The notes under the pieces were generated by a model that saw nothing but the letters and a program-made list of their open reading frames with translations, had not been told where the DNA came from and ran no database searches. A stretch of DNA of 64,000 bases, from the NCBI GenBank assembly GCA_018136815.1, contig CM030933.1, positions 1,240,001 through 1,304,000 of the forward strand. Reading direction: 5' to 3'. Of the stretch, positions 1-9,953 are shown piece after piece. The translations under genes were made by a program, and so were the position numbers. Position 1 is the first letter of the stretch. The number at the start of each line of letters is the position of its first letter. This DNA is from Isochrysis galbana. Its lineage: Eukaryota; Haptophyta; Isochrysidales; Isochrysidaceae.

Positions 1-2288
1 TCGAAACAGCGCGCGCGCGCAGCCCGGGGAGCGCTGTGCGGAGATCGGAGACGAATTGCTCGACAATCCAGAGGCTGACTTCGCAGGCCGCGACGATAAA
101 GTCGACGATCTCGCCGTTTGGTCCGTCTAGACTAGTGGTGGCTGCATCGGCTGCGCGCTCCTTTAGGCGCAAAGCTAGGGCGCTCGACAGCTCGCGGGCG
201 ACACGCTGATTGGTCAGCGCGACCTGCCCTTTGCCTCTCGTCATGCGCGCACCCGAGCCGAGTTCGCCGAAAGACTCGCGCAGCGACGCGAGTGTAGACG
301 GGATCTGGCGGATGTCTAGACCAACCGGGTCGTCGACGGTCGGCGGCAGGGGCATCACCACAGGGTTGTTCGACAACTCAACGCTCCGCTGGCGAAGCGA
401 AAAGGCCGCCTTGAGGGGCTGCCGGGCGTGTCCAGCCGTTGGGCTGCTCAGTTTAGAACCGACGGCATCCTTCGCGAGCGGCGTGCTGTTAAAGGTGATC
501 CTTCCGCGCCGACCCTCTGAAGTGTACGCGAAGGCGAGCTCCTCGCCGTCGTCGAAAACTGTCTCCTCGGTCCGTGGGCACTGTGTTCGGAGTCCAGACT
601 GTGCCGCTGATAGTAGCGGCGTTTGAGCAGTCGTCGTCCCCATTTGCTTCTTCATCGAACCCGTCTTCTGCTGATCCTCACGCCACCGCAGTAGGACGAC
701 CTCTCCGCCATGGTCATCGAGGTCATATCGAAAGGGCGTCCCTGTGCTGGCGTTGCCCACCCCAATCAAATTCCCGCGCTGCGCAAGAACAGCACCAGGC
801 GCACCTCGCAAGTTCCTTGCGGCCGCACGAGCTGCCTTCAGCTCGGGATTCCACCATGGATTGTTCTCTGGGTCGAGTGGTATGCCTGCCTTGGTGGCCG
901 CGGCTTCGGAGCCAAACAAGACCATACCAAGGGCTGGGTAGAAGGCGATGGACATCGGCTGGCCCTTCGCACACACGGCAATCTCGCCGCCCGTTGCTGG
1001 TGCGCTCGAGGTTGGCGTGGAGACAGGGCCACCAGCGTCGAGCGAGTGCGAGAATGTGAGGCCAAACGAGCCTGCCGCACGGCCCAGGATGAGCAAGGCG
1101 GCTCGATGGAGTCCGCCCTCGAAGAAGGCGCTGACCGCCTCATCCGCCATGGCATCTGGGTGGCATCCCGCGGGGAGCGATAGGCCCATTTCGGCTGCAT
1201 GCGCAGCAAGGAGGGCCCTCGCGCGCTCGCGCATCTTCGAGATGATGGCTTGGCGACGCTGCTCACAATGAGCGGCCATCGAGTCGCAAGGCAAATGCAG
1301 TCCGGCCTCGGGGTCACGAACGTGGCTGGAGAAGTGGGGCGGGTCGACCGTGGACGCCTCATGTGCGACGGAGGTAGCCCCAGACGTGCCTTGCGCATTC
1401 ATTGGCGAAGCACCCTGCATCTCCGCGGCATCCTCTGCCACAAGAGCAGACCATTCCTGAGCAAAGGCATCACCAATTTTATGCAGCGCGTGCGATGACA
1501 TGAGCTTTCCCGCCTTGAACAGGCTTGACACGTCTTCCCTGTGGCGCACCAAGGGTTGGGGGAGAAGCGGTTGAACCAAGGCTTCAGCTCCTAGGGGAGA
1601 ATGCTGAGGTCCCGGAGTGATCACGCTCGCACCTCGAGTCACGGAGACCGCCGAAGACGTAGCCATAACGCGCGGCTGCCCGCCAGAGGCCGCGGGTCCG
1701 ATGCAGGTCGAGCAGCCCGGCAAGGCATACGGAGTCCACCACATCCGGGAGCTTGGCGCCAAGAAGGTGCGGGAGAACCACCTGCAGATCCTCTGTGGGC
1801 ATGGCTCGTCCGGGCTGCATGTCGAAAAAGTCGAGGTCTCCGTTGTGGGTGATGAAGCCTTCGACGGTGCGCGTCGTCGCCGTGAAGCTGCCAGTGCTCG
1901 AGTCGTACTCCCATACGGTCTGCCGGCTGGGCGGCGTCCACTGGTGAGGGTGGCAGCCACGGAGCGTCGTCAGAGAGGAGGTGGCAAAGCGCGTGTGCCC
2001 CTGGAAGAGCTGCGGCGCCGAGATGGCGCTGGCGGACCCGAACTTACGCTGGCGCTCGATGTTTCGGAGGAAGCGCGCGAGGAGAAGCTCACCCAGCTGC
2101 GTGCGCTTGCCGTTGACGACGCGCGTGCGACTGCCGCGCTGGTCGCCCCCCTCGCTCTTTCGGTAGGTGACCAGCCCACCCGAGTGTGCGCCGCGCGCCA
2201 TCGTGACGTCGAACATCTTCTGTAGCAGCGTGAGGACGACGGCAGCGTTGGCCTCATCGAGGAGAAGCATGCCGATGTTGCCACACAT
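1..2288 (-). CDS. Class-II glutamine amidotransferase-like protein, 3' end beyond window
   Basis: The protein starts MCGNIG at 2288, placing Cys2 as the N-terminal nucleophile of a class-II (Ntn) glutamine amidotransferase after Met removal. Further glutaminase-type motifs follow: GHTRFATSS about 115 residues in, and ITHNGDLDFF around residue 165. A first exon covers 2288 to about 1640. A second frame is open without a stop from 1588 to base 1 on the minus strand, and within it IAFYPALGMVLFGSEA fits the later part of a glutaminase fold. The intron between them (about 1591-1640) ends at a CCCCTAG acceptor; the donor is ambiguous because the best-looking one (AGGTGCGAG) leaves the wrong phase. 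Such domains release ammonia from glutamine for a synthase domain, which here would lie beyond the left edge, so the product is unknown. Family assignment is fairly secure; the exact enzyme is not. Confidence 0.7.
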
Positions 2289-2299
2289 GGCGCGGCCAG

Positions 2300-2853
2300 A
2301 TGCTGCGGCTGGCGGCGCCCGGGGCTTGCACAAGCGGCTCCCGCTCGATCTCCGAGCGTGTCGAGCTCTCTGGACGTCTGACGGGCGGCGGGGAGAGGGC
2401 GCCTCCTTCCGGGGGTGTCGGCGAGGGAGGGGGCGAGAGAGGCAAGGAAGGGAGGGAGAAGGAGGGAGGAGGGGGAGGGGAGGAGAGAGAGAGGAGGAGC
2501 GAGAGTGGAGAGAGAGGGAAACTGGGGGACGAAGAGCGGCGGGGAGGGGAGGCGGGGCGCGCCTCGTCAATCCCGCGCGCGCGGAGGGGGGGGCGTCCCA
2601 ACGGCACCTCCGACGGCGAGCTTGCCCACCTTCTAGACACGCGAGGGGAGAGAGCGCGCGAGAGTTGAGCCAGCGGAGAGGTGTATCTGACTCAAGGATG
2701 TAGAGATGTGGGGAGAGGGAGACTGTGCGGTTCGCTTGGGGAGGGAGGGGTGGTTCTTCTGCGTTCCTGGACGAGTGTGAGGGCTGAGATCGGAAAGTGA
2801 AGGCGTGCAGAGAGAAGAGTCTCCGACCGCCAAACTCGGGGAGCTGGGCGCGC

Positions 2854-2916
<63 letters not shown>

Positions 2917-3846
2917 AGCCGCGCCGAGCCTCGGGAAGAGGAAGGCCGCCCCTCCCCCCCGCGCGGGACTCTCTCGCCAATGAGAGAGAGAGAGAGACCC
3001 CCGGAGCGGCCGACTCGCCGAGGAGAAGGGAGTGGCCGGAGCTCTCTCTCTCCCTCTCTCTTCATCAAATAAGTGGCGGAGAGGAGGCCCACGAGGCCCC
3101 TCCACGTCGCCCCGCCGAGCGCGCGCCTTCTCTCCTCTCTCTATCCGCCTCCGTTTCCCCTCTCTCGCGGCCCTCCCCCTCCCTTCCCTCCTCTCTCTCA
3201 CGCCGCGCTCAAGCTCGCTCCCGCCACCTCCTCCGCCCGTCCCCGGCTCTCCCTCTCTCTCTCTCTCTCCTCCCACCCAGTCGGCTTCTTCCTCTCTGGG
3301 GAGGCGCTCCCGGCGCGGCGCACGTGGCAGACGAAACCCCTCTCTCTCCTCGCCGAAGAGAGCGAGCGCCTCCCACTCGCCCTTTCTCGACCACGGGCGG
3401 ACGAAACCCGACGGAGATCGGAGCCGAGCGCCGCCGGCCGAGAGAGAGAGAGCGGCAAGGGGCGGGGCAGGGCGGGGGGGGAGGGCCTCTCTCTGCGGGA
3501 CCCTCGATGAGAGAAGAGAAAGCCGTGTGTTTATTTCAGTGTATGTGAGAGGGAGAGAGAGGGAGGGAGAGGGAGGGAGGGAGGGAGAGAGAGAGAGCCC
3601 ACCGCCCGCCCCCGCGCGGATCCCTCTCCTCTCCCTTTCCCTCTCTCTCTCGCCACTGTGGTCTAGACCGCCACTCCCTCGCTCCTCTCTCCGCCGTCTG
3701 CGCCGCCTTCTCCACCCCCGCCCCACCCTGCCCTCCACTCCACCGCAACAGTTGCCGCACATAGCCAGGCGACACTCCACCCCGCTCTTTCCCCTCCCCC
3801 CGCTCCTCCCCCCCCCCTCTCTCTCCCACTCTCTCCCCCCTTCACG
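2300..3846. promoter_or_regulatory. Divergent promoter region, CT/GA low complexity
   Basis: This 1.5 kb lies between the start of the amidotransferase gene (minus) and the start of the ammonium transporter gene (plus). It is made almost wholly of CT- or GA-rich simple sequence, including an unbroken (TC)n run at about 2856-2914. Long open frames across it (Ser/Leu or Arg/Glu repeats) are products of the dinucleotide bias and are not taken as genes. It must carry both promoters and 5' leaders. No clear TATA box was seen. Confidence 0.55.
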
Positions 3847-5781
3847 ATGAGCGAGGCCAATGCGGAGGTCCAGCAGACGCTGCTCACGGCCGTCGACACG
3901 TTCTGGCTCCTCTTCTGCGGGGTGGCGGTCTTCCACATGCAGATTGGTGCGCCACCTCGCACAGTATTCCAGGCCGCGCGGTGGTCGAGCATCATCGCCA
4001 CTCAGGGCACCTGCCCGGGCGAGGGTGCTGCATCCACTCACACTTACTACCCGCTCCCCCCTAATCGCCAGGCTTCACCATGCTCGAGACGGGGTCCGTT
4101 CGCCTGAAGAATACGCTGGCGATCATGCTCAAGAACTTGCTCGACGCGTGTGTCGGCTCGCTTGCGTGGTTCGTCCTCGGTGAGAGCATCATGTCGGATG
4201 GCACGCACCCCTTCTTGTGGGCTTCACGTCGGTCGATCCTCCTTCTTGGAATCGAGCTGGATAACCCGTTCGCCATGGCCGGCTGGTTCCTCGACTTTGG
4301 TGCGTGTGCCCTCTTGCCCGCGTGACGCTCGGACAGAGCCAACACATTTACTCACTCGTGCGCCTGTGCGTCTGACAAGCAGCTTACATGGCAACGGCAA
4401 CGACCATCGTCTCTGGCGCCATGGCGGAGCGCACCCACGTCACGGCGTACCTTGTCTCGTCTATGGTCATTGCTGGATTTATCTACCCGACGGTGGCCAG
4501 ATGGGTCTGGCACCCCAACGGCTGGTGAGTGCGGGTGCTGAGTCGCGTGCGCTCCTCGAGCCGGTCCCGATGGGTCCCCCCTGGCTTACAATCCCTCTGT
4601 TGGTGCGGGCAGGCTTTCGGTCGACAATCCTGATGCCTTTCTTGGTGGCATGATCGATTGGGCAGGCTCGTGCGTCATTCATGCCACCGGAGGGGTCATC
4701 GCGCTTGTTGGAGCCATCATGGTTGGACCACGGCGAGGCCGCTTCGACGCCGTGGGCAAGCCAGTCCCGATGCCTGGATCCAATGCGGCGCTGCAGGTAT
4801 GATGAGTGGATGGCACCGCTTAATCCAGCTTCCAAGAGCATGGCCGATCAACCACGCGCACCGCCCTAATGTAGGTACTCGGCGCGCTCGTCCTGTGGGT
4901 CTGTTGGTATGGCTTCAACATCTCCGGCATCAAGCGCATCACATCCAGTCGCGACAACGCTTCCACGGTGGCACGCATCGTCGTAACGACCACGCTGGCT
5001 TCCGCATCAGCGGGCTTCACGGCATGCTTCTTCGACAAGTTTCTTGGTGCGCCGCCCGAGCGTTGACCTCTGCGCTGCGAGCATAATAGCTTACAGCTTC
5101 CGCACCTCCGTCTCCTGCTGGCACACGCTATCGAATGTGTGCTAACCTCCTGCTGGCGGGTTGGCAGGCTCTCGAACCTGGTCTGTTTCCAAGGCGTGCA
5201 ATGGTATCCTTTGCGGCCTCGTCTCCATCACTGCCGGCTGTGCCGGCATCGCTCCGCAGCTCTCTATAGTTGTGGGGGTGGTGGGCGCCCTGGTTTACCT
5301 GGCCTCGTCGCGTCTCACCTTGAACGTGCTGAAAGTGGACGATCCCCTCGATGCCTTCGCCGTGCATGGCGCTTGCGGCATGTGGGGGACCCTTGCGCAA
5401 GCTTTGCTGGCCAACCCGGATTACAGCGTCAACGGCAGTGCGGGTCTCTTCTATGGTTCGGGACGACTCCTCGGCGCGGCGGTCGTGGGCATGCTGGCCA
5501 TCACCGCGTGGTCTGCTGGACTCTCCGCATTCGTGTTCTTCTGCCTCAAGAGGATCGGCTATCTGCGTGTCGACTTGCAGGCAGAGCTGGTTGGACTCGA
5601 TGTCCTTGAACATGGTGCGGCGGTCCCGGAATTCCATGCGCTGACCGAATGGCGACCAGAGACGAGTGGGCTGACGCCTCTTCCCCATTCATGTTGTTGC
5701 GCTTTTGACACTTGCCCCACCGCGGTGCTCTCCATGACCGCCCCTCAGGTGGAGATATCTCTGTCTCAGGCTTTAATCTAG
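3847..5781 (+). CDS. Ammonium transporter (Amt family), about seven exons
   Basis: An integral membrane channel for ammonium uptake. Exons read as 3847-3946, 4072-4179, about 4240-4299, 4383-4524, 4613-4796, 4875-5047 and 5168-5781, with GT-AG borders and matching phases except around the second intron. Amt hallmarks appear in order: FTMLETGSVRLKNTLAIMLK, then TIVSGAMAERTHVTAYL, GFIYPTVARWVW, DWAGSCVIHATGGVIALVGA (the conserved His-containing helix), and GALVLWVCWYGFN. The last exon has DDPLDAFAVHGACGMWGT, the second conserved His, and hydrophobic helices. The second intron begins GTGAGAG at 4180, but the only AG before the next exon (CGAG, about 4253) would shift the frame. Either the acceptor is unusual or about 25 extra residues are read through. 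The C-terminus may also contain an intron (GTGGGC to CCCTCAG near 5664-5748). The gene pairs head-to-head with the glutamine amidotransferase-like gene. Confidence 0.9.
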
Positions 5782-7594
5782 GAGTTCACAACACGGGTGC
5801 CGACATGGTGGCCCCACCCTCGCCATCGAACTCTCGCCATCACGTATATGCGACTGATGTATGTCGCACACACATCCCAGCCCAGCAAATCTTGCAGTGG
5901 TTGCGATTCCGGACCCGACGTGATTGCGCGCCTTTCCCATCCCACAACGCCAGTGCACGCATTCGTCAGTGGTCACACCGGATCCGTCCTTGGCTTATTG
6001 CGAACAGGGCTCTATCCACGGCGTACATCACCACAACAATTTACTCGATCGCTTCGCCAGTGACACCTCAGCTCATGGGGCATCCTCCCACCTTAAACTT
6101 CAGCCTTCAAATGCGGCCCCGTTGCTGGAGCAACATGTCCACAAGCCACACACGAGTAAGTCGCTATCCGTGCATGGCGCTTCCATCTTCTTCACAGGAC
6201 GCTCAACGCTCCGTTCTGGCGAGGTGTCTGGGATCGCAGCGCATAACAAGGCAGACATAGGAGCGAATCTGAAGCAAGTTGGCGAGCAGACCGAAGTTGT
6301 GTGACCAGATCGTTTTGACTGTTCAAGGCAGCACATTGGACCGCCGGCTGAGATTCTCAGCGTCTCTTATCTTGTGTAGAGAGGGTGCACGCGCCACTTG
6401 TTTTGTGGTGGGTGTGCCGTACGACGTGTACGCATGCCGTCAAATAGAATCACCCCCTGCTTTCGTCCATGCCACTCGATGTCTTCAACCCCGTTCGGGC
6501 ACATTGAAAGGCTCAGTGAGTACCATTGCTTGGCGGCCACACCGACCTCAAAATCGTCTGGGCCGATTCACTCGGTGGTTCGCTTAGAAATGTCGTTCGG
6601 ACATTCGTTCCGTGGTAGACCAACTGCCTGCGCCCTCACAGCCCTCATCAACAAAATGTTGCCAAAAGTAGGCGATTGTGCCAGCAGCGAAAACTCTGCA
6701 CTATCTTCCCGATGTCCCTCGGAGCAAAGACTTGAAACTCCTTGCGATGCGTGCTACGTCTGTTGATGGCGATAGTGAGAAGGGCGACATGGTGACGTAC
6801 ATGAGAGTCTATTTTTCATTCTGCACGTCTACCATTCACCGACTTGCTCACCTGACCCCTGAGGGAGAGCTCGATCCCATCATGGCGATCGAGCTTTTCC
6901 CACCACCTACGCCCTTGTCCGAGGGTGATGATGTTATGCGACAGCCACGACGGAATGGATGGGCTGGTGAAGGCAATTCTGGTGGATCCGTTGTCTTGGC
7001 ATGTAGAACAACTAGTCCATGTATCGGCTAGCTGAGTGGCTACCTCTGCTTTTTCGTCTCCGCATAACGCATGCGATGTTGCATGGACGCACTTGGCGTC
7101 CTGTTTGCATACTAGTCGCAGTCGCATGTGCGGCACGCTACCGTGCGGTGAAGGGGACCTTGCTATGTGCCCTTGCGTGCGAAGACGGGTGACAGGGACT
7201 TTGCTTGATATGTGCCCTTGTGCGAAAAACATGAATGCGTCCTTGACGTGGGACTGCAGCCGTTGCCCACGGATGCACATCATCAGGGCGGTCGAATAGG
7301 TTTTTTTTGGCGGTCAAATAGGGGCTTTTTAACTACTAGTAAGGGTTGGGTTGCATTTTTTGACTGTGGTGTGTGGGGGGTTTGTGCTGCAGCATGGCGC
7401 TGTCAGCAGGGGGGCTTTCGTCTCGCTGTTCGCGATGTTGCGGGGGTGTGGTGTGGCGGCTGCAGGGCGTGCCTGGCTAGGCGGGTGATCCTGGCGCGAT
7501 CGCTTCGGGGACAGCGACGTGCGACGTGTCCGTCAGTAGTTCATCCATCTCGGCGAGGGCGAGGGCGGGACTTCGGGCGGCTCCCATGGCCCGC
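5782..7594. other. Gene-poor spacer
   Basis: No reading frame here resembles a protein family. Around 7150-7240 a segment of about 60 bases is repeated in tandem (two forms of 'GGGACCTTGCTATGTGCCCT'). A short copy of a Deltex-gene sequence lies at 6859-6895. The remainder is taken as intergenic or untranslated sequence. Confidence 0.5.
6859..6895 (+). repeat. 37-bp fragment shared with the Deltex-type gene
   Basis: This matches the minus strand of 22549-22585 at 36 of 37 positions. Both can encode GELDPIMA followed by one variable residue and EL. The match stops abruptly on both sides. It is either a small gene-fragment duplication or the only conserved remnant of a paralog. Confidence 0.6.
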
Positions 7595-7695
7595 GACAGC
7601 GAGGCGAGCGTGGGAGAGGCAGGGGGGCCAGGGGCTGAGCCCTTGCCTCCACTGCCCCCTGAGCTGCCCTTGCTGGCCCTCTGGGAGCCCCCAAT
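7595..7695 (+). repeat. Fragment of GC-rich dispersed repeat (family R7)
   Basis: About 100 bases here closely resemble 55988-56080. Both have an AGCGAGGCGAGCG start, a GGGAGAGGCAGG core, and end with a CTGGCCCTCTGGG block. This is the most diverged of the four R7 copies in the window (others at 31.0, 55.3 and 55.8 kb). Confidence 0.55.
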
Positions 7696-7755
7696 GGACC
7701 CCTGAGAGTAAGTTAGGGCGCGCCGCATGGCGACGCGCCGCAGGGACAAAGGCGA

Positions 7756-8150
7756 GAAGCGCTCAATCACCATCACCCACAGCATGGAAAAGCGTTCAAT
7801 GACCATCAGCCTACACGTGGAACGCGTTCAATCGCCATCACCCCCACAGCATGGAAAAGCCTTCAATCACAATCAGCCTACACATGGAAAAGCGTTCAAT
7901 CGCCATCACCTCGGGACGCCCCGAAAGCGATATACACTCTACACTCTATACCTTACCTAGTAGCATGGAGGTATATCATTACAGACTTCTATAGAATACA
8001 CTACGACGGAGTAGCTTTCTCGGAAGAATCAATACTGATAAAAACAATAGAACGATTCACCACGTTAAGTAAAGCTCTACTCTTAGGCGAGAAGCATTCA
8101 ATCATCGCCATCACATATGAAAAAGCGTTCAATCCCCACCGCAAAAGCGT
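7756..8150 (+). repeat. Degenerate tandem repeat, unit about 25-30 bp
   Basis: At least seven copies of a unit built on AAAAGCGTTCAATC plus CCATCACC recur between 7756 and 7912, with further copies at about 8090-8150. The spacers alternate between CACAGCATGG and CAGCCTACACATGG, so the higher-order unit is a dimer. The sequence between the two clusters is AT-richer and contains ACTCTACACTCTATACCTTA. No coding role is evident. Confidence 0.7.
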
Positions 8151-8853
8151 TCCTGAGAAAAAAAGAGGTTGTCTCAAACCGAGCGCACAGGAGGTGAAGC
8201 GTGATCTCAATGCACTCGCCCCAAGGCCCGTGACACACGCCACGAACCTCCTTTCGATTTCCTCGATGTGCAGTCGAACATGTCCAGAAACGTCAGACAT
8301 ATCCTCAATGGTGCGACACCGCCGAAGGGCGTCCAGGTATTCTTCATGCCTGCGCATTCACGGGTAGGAAATGGGTACAGCTGACGTCGTGATCCACACA
8401 CAGCGGCATACGGGGTAGGATCTGGGCATGGGTGGTATCGCGGATCGCCAAAGGAGGCCGTGATGAGCATAGCGAATATTTGGAGCTCACCTCGAGTCGG
8501 ACGGGACGAGGTGTCGTCCCACTCTCTCCAGAATGCTCGCCTTACCGAGCTGCAGCTGCGTGAAGCGCGCGTGGAGCTCAGGGAGAGCCTGATGAGGTCA
8601 AGGGAGCAAGGGTTGTCAGAAAGTCGTTCATCTCCCCGCAAGGCCGGGGAAGCTGGATGAGGTTGCCGTGCCGAGATGTGTGTACTTGCGCAACTCCCAG
8701 CAGAGTATGGCGCAGGTCGACGTCAGGCATATCCATGGTGCTGTTTCTGATCACGCGGGAAACAACCAAGGTGGGGGCGCTCCGTGTGGGAAACTACCAA
8801 GGAGGGCGAACTCACCCGTAGGTGCGCCTCAGAGAGGAGAATCTCCGCAGATC
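8001..8853 (-). CDS. Hypothetical spliced protein, helical, partial N-terminus
   Basis: Four exons are phase-compatible: 8853-8816, 8746-8686, 8588-8491 and from 8349 leftward. All introns are GT-AG (GTGAGT, GTACAC and GTGAGC donors). The joined product runs from DLRRFSSLRRTYG through PELHARFTQLQLGKASILER to HEEYLDALRRCRTIEDMSDV and HIEEIERRFVACVTG. It is rich in charged, heptad-like helices, as in coiled-coil or BAR-like proteins, but I recognise no family. The first exon is not located; the gene probably starts between 8854 and about 9000. The last exon stays open to 8001, where its tail runs into the tandem-repeat sequence, so the true end may be earlier. Confidence 0.45.
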
Positions 8854-9055
8854 CTGAGGTAGCCGAAGTCCCAGCGCCGACGGCCCATGCCTCTTTCCGA
8901 AAGTAGCGGATGAATGCCAGCTCGAAGACGACGTGTGAAGGAGGGTCATTCTCGGTATTGGGCGCGAGGGGTGTGTTTTTGTTCTTGTTGTCGTGTTTTA
9001 CTCCTAGTGCTGAGCCTTCATCGGCAACGGAGCCCCTCCCCCGCGATGGGGGTGT

Positions 9056-9125
9056 AGGCAATACGCGTTCATTTGGCCGCACGCTCCTGTGTAGAAGACT
9101 CGGGGGTGAGAACTTTGATGGTGCC
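9056..9125 (-). repeat. Left arm of a 70-bp inverted repeat (R1)
   Basis: The reverse complement of this segment matches 20964-21034 at about 90 percent. Both contain CGAGTCTTCTACACAGGAGC and GTGCGGCCAAATGAACGC and are bounded by GGCACCATCAAAG and ATTGCCT. The two arms point inward over 11.9 kb. No other copy was noticed in the window. A direct duplication just outside the arms was not seen. Confidence 0.75.
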
Positions 9126-9324
9126 ACGTTGGCCCACTGTGCGCCTCTCTTTCCGTCCTTTGTCCATTTGTCAACGTTTGGTTATAATCCCATTTTTTTG
9201 GAGGACAACAGAATGCCGTCGTCCACAGCACAACTGTCATGTGCGATTTTCTCAAGGAATTCTTGGGAGTGATTGACGTCATTCCAATACAGGTAGGTTA
9301 GTAGTGAATTAATTCTAGTAGTGA

Positions 9325-9828
9325 ATGAAAGAACCATCTCCCCAACACATGACTGGGATCAGTCGATGTGACGTCCTCTCGGATACCAAGAATAGGATCA
9401 CCCAGCTTGAGAGCAGCATATCGGGCATGAATGGTGAAATTACTATGATAAATACCAGTATCCTCAATATTTCCGATCGAATCGGTACCATCTCGAATGA
9501 GAGCGTCTCTACAGATGCCAATGGACTCGATTGTCGAAAACTCTCAGGCAGCATCGACGCTCAGCGCCTCAAAGACGTGCTTCCCGGTGGTTCAGAATTC
9601 ATTGTGTGTCAATCCCAGAATGCGTGGGAAGATACGAAGGCCTCTTGGTCGGAACTGATCCCCGGGGCGTTTCGCGAGTCCGGTCTGAAGGAGGTGACGC
9701 TCCCTGCCAAGGTGGAAGAGGCGGGGGGGGCTTTGAAGATGGAGGTGGGGTGTACGGAGGTAGATGAGGAGAAGGTGGTGGTGGTCGATGCGGTGGTGGA
9801 TATGGAGGATATGAAGGGGGTGGTCTAG
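9325..9828 (+). CDS. Hypothetical coiled-coil protein, 167 aa
   Basis: It starts at an ATG shortly after an AT-rich stretch with repeated TAGTGAATT. Residues about 20-60 (ITQLESSISGMNGEITMINT and following) form a clear heptad pattern rich in Ile, Asn and Ser, unlike the Ala/Arg-rich proteins elsewhere in the window. The C-terminal third is acidic and Val/Glu-rich. Base composition is clearly more AT-rich than its neighbours in the first 250 bases. It lies just inside the left arm of the 70-bp inverted repeat and is convergent with the giant minus-strand gene, which ends 126 bases downstream. No family is recognised. The spacing of Ile and Leu suggests a trimeric or dimeric stalk. Confidence 0.45.
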   Translation: MKEPSPQHMTGISRCDVLSDTKNRITQLESSISGMNGEITMINTSILNISDRIGTISNESVSTDANGLDCRKLSGSIDAQRLKDVLPGGSEFIVCQSQNAWEDTKASWSELIPGAFRESGLKEVTLPAKVEEAGGALKMEVGCTEVDEEKVVVVDAVVDMEDMKGVV

Positions 9829-9953
9829 GTGGGAACACGGCCTTTGATGAGATGACAACTGGTCGGCCAGCGTCTGCTGCGCTCCGAGTGGTACGGTGAG
9901 ACGGATGCTGTCCAGAGACCAGAGCACATCGTCGACCACCGGCAGAGCGACCG

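Noticed and set aside
2300-3850. Several long open frames rich in Ser/Leu or Arg/Glu (up to about 450 codons on the minus strand)
   Set aside because: They are produced by (CT)n/(GA)n simple sequence, occur in several frames of both strands at once, and share no domain; the region is the divergent promoter.
7756-8150. CRISPR-like array
   Set aside because: The repeats are degenerate and the spacers are themselves repeated rather than unique, in a eukaryotic context; it is a tandem satellite.
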